A DNA stretch of 8,025 nucleotides from Prevotella sp. (lineage in GTDB: Bacteria > Bacteroidota > Bacteroidia > Bacteroidales > Bacteroidaceae): NCBI GenBank assembly GCA_003447235.1, contig DLZV01000041.1, positions 85,651-93,675 of the forward strand, written 5' to 3'. The stretch's first letter is position 1. Every line of letters starts with the position of its first letter. The notes under the pieces were generated by a model. It saw only the letters and a program-made list of their open reading frames with translations. It ran no database searches and had not been told where the DNA came from. The position numbers were made by a program, and so were the translations under genes. Below, piece by piece: positions 1-6,240 of this stretch.

Positions 1-60
1 AACCAAGGGAACATCCAAGGGACTAACCAAGGGAACAACCAAGGGACCGCCCAGGGACCC
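1..60. repeat. 12-bp tandem repeat, 5 units, at the left edge
   Basis: Five consecutive 12-base units of the form AACCAAGGGAAC are visible: 1-12, 13-24, 25-36, 37-48 and a diverged unit 49-60. Later units vary mainly at the first and last bases. The array may continue left of the window. Read in the frame of the following kinase gene it encodes the tetrapeptide series NQGN, IQGT, NQGN, NQGT, AQGP with no stop, so it is either an intergenic microrepeat between a preceding gene and the kinase, or an N-terminal extension of the kinase. The intergenic reading is preferred, because the kinase has good starts at 103 and 109 immediately before its first membrane helix. Confidence 0.75.
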
Positions 61-102
61 ACGGGGCTTCCTCCCTTCGCGCCGCTGCGCACCCGCATCC
101 CC

Positions 103-1500
103 GTGGGAATGCGCCTCTACCTCGGAGTGCTCTCCATCTTCCTGCTCTTTGCCTTCACCTTCATCGTCTATCAGCAGCGACGGGAGAAGGACTACAAGGT
201 GTCGGTGCTCGACGCGCGCCTCCAGGACTTCAACGTGCAGATGAGCGAGGCCATCACCTCGTCGCCGAAGGACATCAAACCGTTCATCGACCGCTACATC
301 GTCGACAACGACATGAGGGGGCTGCGCGTGACGCTCATCCGTCCCGACGGCACGGTCTTCTACGACACGTGGCAGAAGGACCTGAGCCACATCCACAACC
401 ACGCCAACCGCCAGGAGGTGCGCCAGGCCCTCGACGACGGCAGCGGCCACGCCATCGAGCGCAAGAGCGCCACCGTGCCGCAGGCTTTCTTCTACTCCGC
501 CACCTATTTCCCCTCCCACCGCTACATCGTCCGCAGCGCCCTGCCCTACAACGACAACCTCGCCAGCGTGCTCAACACGGACAAAAACTATCTTTGGTTT
601 GCGCTGGGGGCCGTCGTGCTGCTGACGCTCCTGCTCTACAACTTCACGCGCCGACTGGGCAACAACATCACCAAACTGCGGCTCTTCGCCTCGCGGGCCG
701 ACCACAACGAGTCGCTCGACATCAAGGACCTGGCGGTCTTTCCCGACGACGAGCTGGGCGACATCGCCGAGCGCATCATCAAGGTCTATAAGCGCTACCA
801 GCGCACGCGCAGGGAGCAGGACGAACTCAAACGCCAGCTCACCCACAACATCGCCCACGAGCTGAAGACGCCCGTGGCGAGCATCCAGGGCTACCTGGAG
901 ACGCTCATCAACCATCCCACGATCGACGAGAAGACGCGCCAAATGTTTTTCGACCGCTGCTACGCGCAGAGCCAGCGTCTCTCCTCGCTGCTGGCCGACA
1001 TCTCGACGCTCAACGTCATGGACGAGGTGAAGGACCTGCACGGCAAGGAGACGGTGGACGTCGAGCGGATGGTCCGGGAGATAGAGCAGGAGACGGCATT
1101 GCAGTTTCAGCAAAGGCAGATGAGGCTCCTCGTCTCTCTGCCAGCCGAGCTGACGGTGAGGGGCGTGAGGAGCATGATCTACAGTATCTTCCGCAACCTC
1201 ATCGACAACGCCCTGGCCTATGCGGGAGAGGAGACGACCGTCTATGTCAAGGCGCGTGCCGAGGACAACTATTGGCAGTTTACCATCGCCGACACGGGCC
1301 GCGGCGTGCCCGAGGAGCATCTGCCGCGCCTCTTCGAGCGCTTCTACCGCGTCGACAAGGGACGAAGCCGGTCGCTCGGAGGCACAGGACTGGGGCTCGC
1401 CATCGTCAAGAACGCCGTCATCCTCCACCGCGGCAGCATCCGCGTCAGCAACCGCGAGGGGGGCGGACTGCAGTTTGACTTCTCCCTGGCCAAGGAATAA
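103..1500 (+). CDS. PhoR-like membrane sensor histidine kinase
   Basis: This is an inner-membrane sensor kinase of a two-component system. Residues about 5-24 form a membrane helix and 25-163 an extracytoplasmic sensor. The sensor pattern (IRPDGTVFYD, then HANRQEV, then YIVRSALPYN) resembles the single-Cache domain of PhoR-type kinases. Residues 164-182 are the second helix, followed by a HAMP-like linker to about 235. The H-box is THNIAHELKTPVAS with the phospho-accepting His252. The ATPase domain has an N-box (FRNLIDNA, 363-370), G1 (DTGRGVP, 397-403), F-box (LFERFYR, 410-416) and G2 (GGTGLGLAIVK, 426-436), so it should be active. The start is GTG at 103 or ATG at 109. The frame is also open to base 1, so a longer protein starting outside the window cannot be excluded. 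No response regulator is inside the window; it is probably just upstream. A Pit-type phosphate transporter follows on the same strand, which fits a role in phosphate sensing, though this is inferred. Confidence 0.93.
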   Translation: MGMRLYLGVLSIFLLFAFTFIVYQQRREKDYKVSVLDARLQDFNVQMSEAITSSPKDIKPFIDRYIVDNDMRGLRVTLIRPDGTVFYDTWQKDLSHIHNHANRQEVRQALDDGSGHAIERKSATVPQAFFYSATYFPSHRYIVRSALPYNDNLASVLNTDKNYLWFALGAVVLLTLLLYNFTRRLGNNITKLRLFASRADHNESLDIKDLAVFPDDELGDIAERIIKVYKRYQRTRREQDELKRQLTHNIAHELKTPVASIQGYLETLINHPTIDEKTRQMFFDRCYAQSQRLSSLLADISTLNVMDEVKDLHGKETVDVERMVREIEQETALQFQQRQMRLLVSLPAELTVRGVRSMIYSIFRNLIDNALAYAGEETTVYVKARAEDNYWQFTIADTGRGVPEEHLPRLFERFYRVDKGRSRSLGGTGLGLAIVKNAVILHRGSIRVSNREGGGLQFDFSLAKE

Positions 1501-1544
1501 AAAAAACAAAGGTCAGCAGGGAAACAACTAAACAACAAGTACAA

Positions 1545-1621
1545 CGCTTCGCGAGGAGGCGGAGGAGGAAGTGGGGGAGGCCTTAACGTAACATGTAACA
1601 TGTAACAATGCGACTCCATGC
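1545..1621. repeat. Dispersed repeat, copy 1 (two 7-bp units)
   Basis: This 77-base block runs from CGCTTCGCGAGG to CGACTCCATGC and recurs at 1669-1752 with only a few substitutions. Its first half is a purine tract with many GG doublets (1551-1580). Its second half contains tandem 7-mers GTAACAT (two full units plus a partial one) before AATGCGACTCCATGC. It lies in the gap after the kinase stop and has no coding sense on the plus strand. The bases before it (AACAACAAGTACAACGCTT, 1531-1549) recur with one inserted base at the right end of the window. Confidence 0.9.
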
Positions 1622-1668
1622 GACCAATGCGACGTGTATCTGAGAAGAACGCTTACACGACTTGTCAG

Positions 1669-1752
1669 CGCTTCGCGAGGAGGCGGAGATGGAAGTGGGG
1701 GAAGCCTTAACGTAACATGTAACATGTAACATGTAACAATGCGACTCCATGC
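1669..1752. repeat. Dispersed repeat, copy 2 (three 7-bp units)
   Basis: This is the second copy of the block at 1545-1621. It is 84 bases long because it has one more GTAACAT heptamer; otherwise the differences are a few substitutions in the purine tract. The extra unit is typical of slippage in a short tandem array. Copies 1 and 2 start 124 bp apart and point the same way, so they are direct repeats that could recombine or have arisen by local duplication. Confidence 0.9.
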
Positions 1753-1792
1753 AGGATGAGGCATAAAGAAGAAAGCGGTCTGCCACGCGGCG

Positions 1793-1810
1793 TTGTAACC
1801 GTATTGTAAC
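1793..1810 (+). promoter_or_regulatory. Candidate Pho-box-like activator site upstream of the phosphate transporter
   Basis: Two perfect direct repeats TTGTAAC at 1793-1799 and 1804-1810 are separated by CGTA. The 7-4-7 layout puts them 11 bp apart, one helical turn, as in the enterobacterial PhoB box (CTGTCAT-N4-CTGTCAT). They end 14 bp before the TTTG element of the transporter promoter. The half-site differs from the E. coli consensus and Bacteroidetes PhoB sites are not something I can confirm, so the assignment rests on geometry and location. The nearby GTAACAT heptamers share the core TGTAAC, so a chance origin from repeat-rich DNA is also possible. Confidence 0.4.
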
Positions 1811-1824
1811 GCGATAGCAAAAAG

Positions 1825-1850
1825 TTTGTAGCATCGTCGGCGTAACTTTG
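1825..1850 (+). promoter_or_regulatory. Bacteroidetes-type promoter for the phosphate transporter
   Basis: TAACTTTG at 1843-1850, followed by CA, matches the Bacteroidetes -7 box TAnnTTTG exactly. A TTTG at 1825-1828 could serve as the -33 element, but the 14-bp spacer is shorter than the usual 19-20 bp, which suggests a weak or activator-dependent promoter. The leader from about 1857 to 1887 is A-rich and unstructured, as is common before Bacteroidetes start codons. Confidence 0.65.
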
Positions 1851-1887
1851 CACCCGAAGAAATTAACAAACATAACATTTACAACAC

Positions 1888-4170
1888 ATGGAGACCATTT
1901 ATCTGTGTATCGTCATCTTCCTGCTCTGCCTGGCCGTCTTCGACTTGTTTGTCGGCGTGAGCAACGATGCGGTCAACTTCTTGCAATCGGCCGTCGGCGC
2001 CCGCGTGGCGTCGTTTCGCACCATCCTCATCATTGCCTCGGTAGGCGTGATGCTCGGCGCCGTGATGTCCTCGGGCATGATGGACGTGGCCCGCCACAGC
2101 ATCATGATGCCGGCCCACTATTCCTTCCACGAGGTGATGACCATCATGCTGGCCGTGATGGTGACGGACATCATCGTGCTCGACGCTTTCAACACGCTCG
2201 GCATGCCTACCTCCACCACCGTCTCGCTCGTCTTCGAGCTGCTGGGCGGCACGGCGATGCTCGCGCTGCTCAAGGTGATGGGCGACCCCACGCTGGAATA
2301 CGCCGACCTGCTCAACTCGGACAAGGCCTTGCAGGTGATCATCGCCATCTTCGTCTCGGTGGCCATCTCCTTTGTCATCGGCATGGTGGTGATGTGGCTG
2401 AGCCGCATCGTCTTCACCTTCCACTACTCGAAGCACAGCCGCTATAGCATCGCCATCTTCGGCGGCATCGCCTTCACGGCCCTCTCCTACTTCATCTTCA
2501 TGAAGGGCATGGGCAAGAGCCCCTACCTGCCCGAGAACGTGCGCGACTACATCGAGGACCACACCAACTGGCTGCTGCTCTGCACCTTCCTCGTCTCTAC
2601 CGTCGCGATGCAGGCGCTCCACCTGCTGCGCGTCAACATCTTCAAGTTTACGGTCCTCATGGGCACGTTTGGCCTCGCCATGGCCTTTGCCGGCAACGAC
2701 CTCGTCAACTTCATCGGCGTGCCGCTGGCCGGCCTCGACTCCTACCAGGACTTCACGGCCCACGCCCACGGCGAGACCATCGACACCTTCATGATGTCCT
2801 CGCTGATGGAGAGCGCCACGACGCCGCCCCTCTACCTGATCCTGGCGGGCCTGGTGATGATCTTCGCCATGGCCACCTCGAAGAAGGCGCAGCACGTCAT
2901 TCAGACCTCCGTCGATCTCTCCCGCCAGGACGAGGGCGACGAGATGTTTGGTTCGAGCCGCGCCGCCCGCGCCATCGTCCGCTGCTCCCAAAACCTGATC
3001 GAGGGCGGCAAGCACCTCTTCCCCGCCGGCCTGCGCCGCTGGGTGGGCACGCGCTTCAACACCAACGAGGTGGAGCTCCAGGACGACAAGGCCGCCTTCG
3101 ACGTGGTGCGCGCCGCCATCAACCTGGTCATCGCCTCCATGCTCATCACCTTCGGCACCAACCACCAGCTGCCCCTCTCCACGACCTACGTCACCTTCAT
3201 GGTGGCCATGGGCACGAGCCTGGCCGACCGCGCCTGGAGCCGCGAGAGCGCCGTCTTCCGCGTCACGGGCGTGCTGAGCGTCATCGGCGGCTGGTTTATC
3301 ACGGCGGGCGTGGCCTTCATCGCCTGCGCCCTGGTCTGCCTCGCCATGTGGTTTGGCGGCGTCATCGTGCAGTGTGGCTTCATGGCGCTCGTGGTCTTCC
3401 TCCTCTACCGCAGCAACCGCCAGTACAAGGCGAAGAGCGCCAAGGCCAAGCAGGAGGACGACACTTTCCGCCTGATGATGCGCACGCGCGACCCGGAGCT
3501 GGTCTGGGAGATGCTGCGCAGCCACGTGCGCGACACGCAGAGCACGGTCTGCAAGTATATCATGGAGCAATACAACGGCATCGTCGAGGCCTTTGCCACG
3601 CAGAACGTGCGCGCGCTGCGGCAGAGCCAAAAGAGCATGCGCCGCGAACTGGACCTGCTGAAGAAGTATCGCCGCCAGGAGATGCTGGGCCTGCGCCGCT
3701 CGCCCATGGACCTGGCCATCGAGCGCAACACGTGGTTCCACGTCGGCATCAACAGCGACCAGCAGTACGTCTACACGCTGCGCCGCATGCTCGCCCCCAT
3801 CAAGGAGCACGTCGACAACAACTTCAACCCGCTCCCGAAGGCCTACGAGGCGGAGTATGAGCCGATACGCCGCAGGGTCAACGAACTGATGCGCGCCACC
3901 TACGAGCAAATCTCCACGGGACAATACGCCAACTACCGCGCCACGCTGGCCGAGGCCGACGGCTGCAAGGACGACTTGTCGCTCGTGCGCAAGGAGCACC
4001 TCAACCGCATGCAGAAGAGCCACGGCACCAAGATGATACAGGTGGACCTGGTCTATCTCAACCTCCTGCAGGAGACGCAACAGCTGCTGAGCGTCATGCG
4101 CCACCAGTTGCGGGCCGCCAAGAAGTTTATGGAGGAGGGCCAGGGCCAGCTCCAAAGTCTCGGCGACTGA
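1888..4170 (+). CDS. Pit-family inorganic phosphate transporter with cytoplasmic C-terminal domain
   Basis: This is an inner-membrane phosphate permease of the PHO4/Pit family, which imports phosphate by cation symport. The family's internal duplication is visible. Half one has GVSNDAVNF (23-31) and STTVSLVFELLGG (109-121); half two has AGNDLVNFIGVPLAG (268-282) and STTYVTFMVAMG (431-442). About twelve hydrophobic segments span residues 3 to 507, with long hydrophilic loops at 286-310 and 335-400. Residues about 510-760 are hydrophilic, charged and predicted helical, reminiscent of PhoU or DUF47 helical bundles, so the protein is longer than classical Pit proteins of about 500 residues. The ATG at 1888 follows a clear promoter and an A-rich leader. 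The gene stands alone and ends in a terminator at 4289. Strong third-position GC creates long open frames on the opposite strand. The family call is secure; the ion used and the C-domain role are inferred. Confidence 0.95.
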   Translation: METIYLCIVIFLLCLAVFDLFVGVSNDAVNFLQSAVGARVASFRTILIIASVGVMLGAVMSSGMMDVARHSIMMPAHYSFHEVMTIMLAVMVTDIIVLDAFNTLGMPTSTTVSLVFELLGGTAMLALLKVMGDPTLEYADLLNSDKALQVIIAIFVSVAISFVIGMVVMWLSRIVFTFHYSKHSRYSIAIFGGIAFTALSYFIFMKGMGKSPYLPENVRDYIEDHTNWLLLCTFLVSTVAMQALHLLRVNIFKFTVLMGTFGLAMAFAGNDLVNFIGVPLAGLDSYQDFTAHAHGETIDTFMMSSLMESATTPPLYLILAGLVMIFAMATSKKAQHVIQTSVDLSRQDEGDEMFGSSRAARAIVRCSQNLIEGGKHLFPAGLRRWVGTRFNTNEVELQDDKAAFDVVRAAINLVIASMLITFGTNHQLPLSTTYVTFMVAMGTSLADRAWSRESAVFRVTGVLSVIGGWFITAGVAFIACALVCLAMWFGGVIVQCGFMALVVFLLYRSNRQYKAKSAKAKQEDDTFRLMMRTRDPELVWEMLRSHVRDTQSTVCKYIMEQYNGIVEAFATQNVRALRQSQKSMRRELDLLKKYRRQEMLGLRRSPMDLAIERNTWFHVGINSDQQYVYTLRRMLAPIKEHVDNNFNPLPKAYEAEYEPIRRRVNELMRATYEQISTGQYANYRATLAEADGCKDDLSLVRKEHLNRMQKSHGTKMIQVDLVYLNLLQETQQLLSVMRHQLRAAKKFMEEGQGQLQSLGD

Positions 4171-4234
4171 TCGCCGGGGCTGCACGAGAACCGCAGAGAG
4201 CGCGCAGGGGGTAGCCTTCCCTCATCCCCTACCC

Positions 4235-4251
4235 TCTTTGCTTCCCAAGCA
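4235..4251. other. Small perfect hairpin after the transporter gene
   Basis: TTTGCTT (4235-4241) and AAGCAAA (4245-4251) form a perfect 7-bp stem with a CCC loop. It lies 65 bases after the transporter stop, between the gene and the strong hairpin at 4289. No T-run follows, so it is not a terminator on its own; it may be a 3' end-stabilising structure or chance. Confidence 0.35.
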
Positions 4252-4288
4252 AACAGGTATAGATTGAAAAAAATTGGGATAACCAACA

Positions 4289-4333
4289 GGGCACCCGTCT
4301 TCTTTGCCGACGAGTGTCCTTGTTTTTTGTTTG
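4289..4333 (+). terminator. Rho-independent terminator downstream of the phosphate transporter
   Basis: The arms GGGCACCCGTC (4289-4299) and GACGAGTGTCC (4309-4319) pair over 11 positions with one mismatch and one G-U pair around a 9-base loop. The tail TTGTTTTTTGTTTG follows directly. The same left arm and tail start recur in the terminator at 7656. It marks the left edge of the AT-rich segment and is the likely 3' end of the transporter transcript. Confidence 0.75.
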
Positions 4334-4632
4334 TGTGGATCATGCAGAAATCCTTAACGGCATGATGACATGACGACATGATGTTATGCGATTACTTAAA
4401 GTACTATCATCGCAATAATACTATTGATTTTACGTTCTTTTCAAAGAAAGGGGTTGTGCAATAGTGGCTTAAGGCTAAAAGCACAACCTTTGCATACAAT
4501 AATAAGTAACAACACGTTTGAGGTCACAAATTGTGATCTCAAAAAAATAGAAATATGGCAAACAACATAGATAAAAAAGAGGCTCAGGGGAGATTGTCCG
4601 TGGATAGACACCTCTCCTAAGCAAAATATTTC
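4334..4632. other. Gene-free 300-bp stretch between the transporter terminator and hipT
   Basis: No convincing gene is present. The stretch holds three tandem 8-mers (CATGATGA, CATGACGA, CATGATGT, 4361-4384). It also holds an 8-bp perfect inverted repeat GGTTGTGC (4452-4459) / GCACAACC (4481-4488), a promoter-like AACCTTTG at 4486-4493, and a hairpin GAGGTCACAA / TTGTGATCTC (4520-4540). Finally there is a 21-codon open frame from ATG 4555 to TAA 4620 that overlaps the likely hipT terminator. The tiny frame is not called as a gene, because it has no recognisable motif and its end is part of a hairpin. Confidence 0.5.
4573..4618 (-). terminator. Probable hipT operon terminator (minus strand)
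   Basis: Read on the minus strand after the hipT stop, GGAGA...GTGTC pairs imperfectly with GACAATCTCC, within plus coordinates 4587-4618. The hairpin is followed, after about 8 bases, by a run of six T (plus-strand A-run 4573-4578). The stem has a bulge and a mismatch and the T-run is not adjacent, so this is a moderate call. Its position 15 bp past the hipT stop supports it. Confidence 0.45.
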
Positions 4633-5637
4633 TCATTCTGATTTACGATTGAATCTCTGAATTCTTTCTTTGACTATTCGTAAATAGGTACGTTTCGTCT
4701 TGTCTGTCAAAAAAGAATTGTTGGTCAAATGCTCTACTTCGTCAGGCAAGACAGAAAAAGAGTCAAGGATCATTTCTATACGCTTCTCCTTCAGACCGAT
4801 AAGCGCTCCGAATCGCTCAAAGTCCAGACGGCAAGGATGTCCTGTTCGCTCATACACATCACTTTTCTCCAGCGTCAGAGAAAGCCCCCCGTTCAATCCC
4901 AGGTCATCGCCCTCGATATGGAGACTGGTGTTCATCAGGTCATAGGCGGGAGCAAGCTGGTAATGCTCGCCAATTCTGATGATGGAGAAGTTTTTCAGAT
5001 GGTCGTCACCATTGCCGTAGATGTAATTGAACACAACCAACTTAAAGAAGCGTTCCATGGCTATCATCCAGGCAGGAATATATCGCCTTATCGCACAGGC
5101 AATATCCTCGAAGCATCCATCATATTTGAAATAAGTACCTTGCTCGGCTTCATTCTTACCAACCAGAGAAGCGAAATCCTCCATGAGATATTTGCTTCCG
5201 TCCTTGGCTATGTCAAACCGCTTAGTGATATATATCATGTCGCCATGAGGGGTAAAGCAAAGGCCATTTTCTGCAGTAATGATGCCATATACCTGTGAAG
5301 CTATCTGCATGGTAAGATGCTCGTTGGCTGGAATCTGCTTCCTTGTTTGAAGAGTATTGTCCCAAGGTGCTGGCTTCAGGATATAGCGAGAGCGTTCATC
5401 CGTCTGCGAGATTCTGATGATTCCATTCTCTATCACTGCAGGAAATTTCTCCTGAGCTCCAGATACGGAGATACGTCTCATGGCTATCATGGTCTCTGAC
5501 GTCTTGTTGATTTCATCTATTTCAAAATCAAGCAAATGCGACACTTTCTGACCATCAAACAGTTTTTTGCAAGCTGTAGGAGAGTAAGTGGAAAACCCAT
5601 CTGCAAGGGTGGATGGGCAATGATTTAATTCTTTCAT
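4633..5637 (-). CDS. hipT: HipT-type serine/threonine kinase toxin (HipA core lacking N-subdomain 1)
   Basis: This 334-residue protein covers the HipA kinase fold without the N-terminal subdomain, which is encoded by the preceding gene. The start has the CPST...YSP..CKKLFDGQKVSHLL pattern of HipA-like proteins. The Gly-rich loop is ISVSGAQEK, with Ser57 and Ser59 as likely autophosphorylation sites. YILKPAP (85-91) gives the ATP-binding Lys88. The catalytic segment GNGDDHLKNFS (208-218) gives Asp211 and Asn216, and AYDLMN (231-236) gives the metal-binding Asp233. All key residues are present, so an active kinase is expected. HipA-family toxins phosphorylate aminoacyl-tRNA synthetases in the cytoplasm: GltX for E. 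coli HipA and TrpS for E. coli HipT. The target here is unknown. The ATG overlaps the hipS stop by 4 bases (ATGA), indicating translational coupling. A frameshifted ordinary hipA is the alternative, but the tidy junction and intact reading argue against it. Confidence 0.93.
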   Translation of the reverse strand: MKELNHCPSTLADGFSTYSPTACKKLFDGQKVSHLLDFEIDEINKTSETMIAMRRISVSGAQEKFPAVIENGIIRISQTDERSRYILKPAPWDNTLQTRKQIPANEHLTMQIASQVYGIITAENGLCFTPHGDMIYITKRFDIAKDGSKYLMEDFASLVGKNEAEQGTYFKYDGCFEDIACAIRRYIPAWMIAMERFFKLVVFNYIYGNGDDHLKNFSIIRIGEHYQLAPAYDLMNTSLHIEGDDLGLNGGLSLTLEKSDVYERTGHPCRLDFERFGALIGLKEKRIEMILDSFSVLPDEVEHLTNNSFLTDKTKRTYLRIVKERIQRFNRKSE

Positions 5638-5963
5638 GATTCTACTTCTTTTACGGTTATTGCTCCTATCGTATCATGGGTTGCTATCTTCAGAAGAAGT
5701 CCAAAGAAATCCTTCTCGTCCAATCGCCAACTTCTGCAGACTATCTTTCTGTTTGCTCCTTCTGGAAGCATATTGGTAAAAACCGGGAATAGATAATCAG
5801 ATTGATAGGGGGCTTCCCTGAAAGGCATGGTAAGCGAGACCGGATCGTGGGTCCTATCCATCATATATTGCTTGTCGTATGTAAAGGTATAACCTCTGCC
5901 CGGAGTTGACTCCTCTAAGAGTCCTGCCTCTGTGTCGTGGCAATAAACGATAGCTTTTCTCAT
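5634..5963 (-). CDS. hipS: HipS-type small antitoxin (free-standing HipA N-subdomain 1)
   Basis: This 109-residue protein corresponds to the N-terminal subdomain that ordinary HipA carries at its own N-terminus. Recognisable elements are an initial beta strand (KAIVYCHD), the stretch YDKQYM...PVSLTMPFRE (29-50), and the FPVFTNMLPEGANR loop (59-72), followed by the short FFGLLLKIATHDTIGAITV segment. In the E. coli O127 HipBST system the equivalent HipS protein is the antitoxin that neutralises HipT by binding near its active site, with a Trp in this loop as I recall. Here the loop has Asn64 and Met65, and the only Trp is at 79. The gene starts 12 bases after the hipB stop and overlaps hipT by 4 bases. 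Together with hipT it adds up to about the length of a fused HipA (440 residues). Confidence 0.9.
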   Translation of the reverse strand: MRKAIVYCHDTEAGLLEESTPGRGYTFTYDKQYMMDRTHDPVSLTMPFREAPYQSDYLFPVFTNMLPEGANRKIVCRSWRLDEKDFFGLLLKIATHDTIGAITVKEVES

Positions 5964-5975
5964 AACTTACTTTAT

Positions 5976-6176
5976 TTAAACCGTTTGACGAATCACATAT
6001 TTAACCTCCATGCCAAGGATGTCCATGATTTTTTCAACCGTTGACAGGGAAGGGTTTCCTTTGCCGCTCTCTATTTTCTTGATGGTCGAAATGGCTATCT
6101 CGGACATGTCAGCGAGGTCTTGCTGGGTAATCCCCAAGGCCTTGCGCTGCAATTTCATTACTTCTTGAATTTTCAT
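5976..6176 (-). CDS. hipB: HipB-type XRE-family helix-turn-helix regulator
   Basis: This is a 66-residue DNA-binding protein with a single Cro/C1-type HTH: MKLQRKALGITQQDLADMSEIAISTIKKIESGKGNPSLSTVEKIMDILG (about residues 7-55). In Hip systems HipB dimerises, binds operators in its own promoter and contributes to toxin neutralisation. The start chosen is ATG at 6176. The frame also has an ATG at 6239, but that lies upstream of the -7 promoter box at 6209-6216, so the shorter protein is much more likely and fits the domain. It is the first gene of the hipB-hipS-hipT operon, followed 12 bases later by hipS. The protein is short, with only a brief C-terminal strand (EVKYVIRQTV) after the HTH. 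Confidence 0.9.
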   Translation of the reverse strand: MKIQEVMKLQRKALGITQQDLADMSEIAISTIKKIESGKGNPSLSTVEKIMDILGMEVKYVIRQTV

Positions 6177-6179
6177 ATC

Positions 6180-6202
6180 AAGTAGTGTATTATATTGTAC
6201 TT
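6180..6202. promoter_or_regulatory. Weak candidate operator for hipB autoregulation
   Basis: AAGTA (6180-6184) and TACTT (6198-6202) form a short inverted repeat with a 13-bp AT-rich spacer between the hipB -7 box and start codon, where a repressor would block transcription. Five-base arms in AT-rich DNA can arise by chance, so this is only a position-supported suggestion. Confidence 0.22.
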
Positions 6203-6208
6203 TTTGTG

Positions 6209-6240
6209 CAAAGGTAAGAAATGTTTTGGGATTAAACAAG
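6209..6240 (-). promoter_or_regulatory. Bacteroidetes-type promoter of the hipBST operon
   Basis: On the minus strand TACCTTTG (plus 6209-6216), followed by CA, is a perfect TAnnTTTG box. Twenty bases upstream is CTTG (plus 6237-6240), one base from the TTTG -33 element. Spacing is as expected for this phylum. It places the transcript start near 6202, which decides the hipB start at 6176. Confidence 0.75.

Noticed and set aside
1588..1740. GTAACAT heptamers as iterons of a replication origin
   Set aside because: There are only two and three units, inside a duplicated intergenic repeat, with no replication gene or AT-rich unwinding region beside them.
1344..1878. Minus-strand frames of 91-116 codons across the kinase-transporter gap
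   Set aside because: They contain repeated phrases such as MESHCYMLHVT that are just translations of the dispersed repeat, and they overlap each other in different frames.
1879..4185. A 768-codon open frame on the minus strand opposite the phosphate transporter
   Set aside because: It mirrors the transporter almost exactly, is full of His, Glu, Asp and Ala in low-complexity order, and has no motif. It arises from strong GC bias at the third codon position of the real gene.
4512..4550. Possible fragment of an ORF6N-type gene (reading LRSQIVISKK then stop)
   Set aside because: The resemblance to the LRSQIVTS motif spans only about ten codons, has stops on both sides and coincides with a palindrome, so chance is more likely than a pseudogene.
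4555..4620. 21-codon plus-strand frame starting MANNIDKKEA
   Set aside because: Too short, no homologue recognised, and its second half forms the likely hipT terminator hairpin.
5634..5637. The hipS-hipT junction as a frameshift that broke an ordinary hipA
   Set aside because: The junction is a clean ATGA stop-start overlap, the second frame begins with a methionine and a typical HipT N-terminus, and the gene order equals that of known HipBST operons. It was kept as the alternative explanation.
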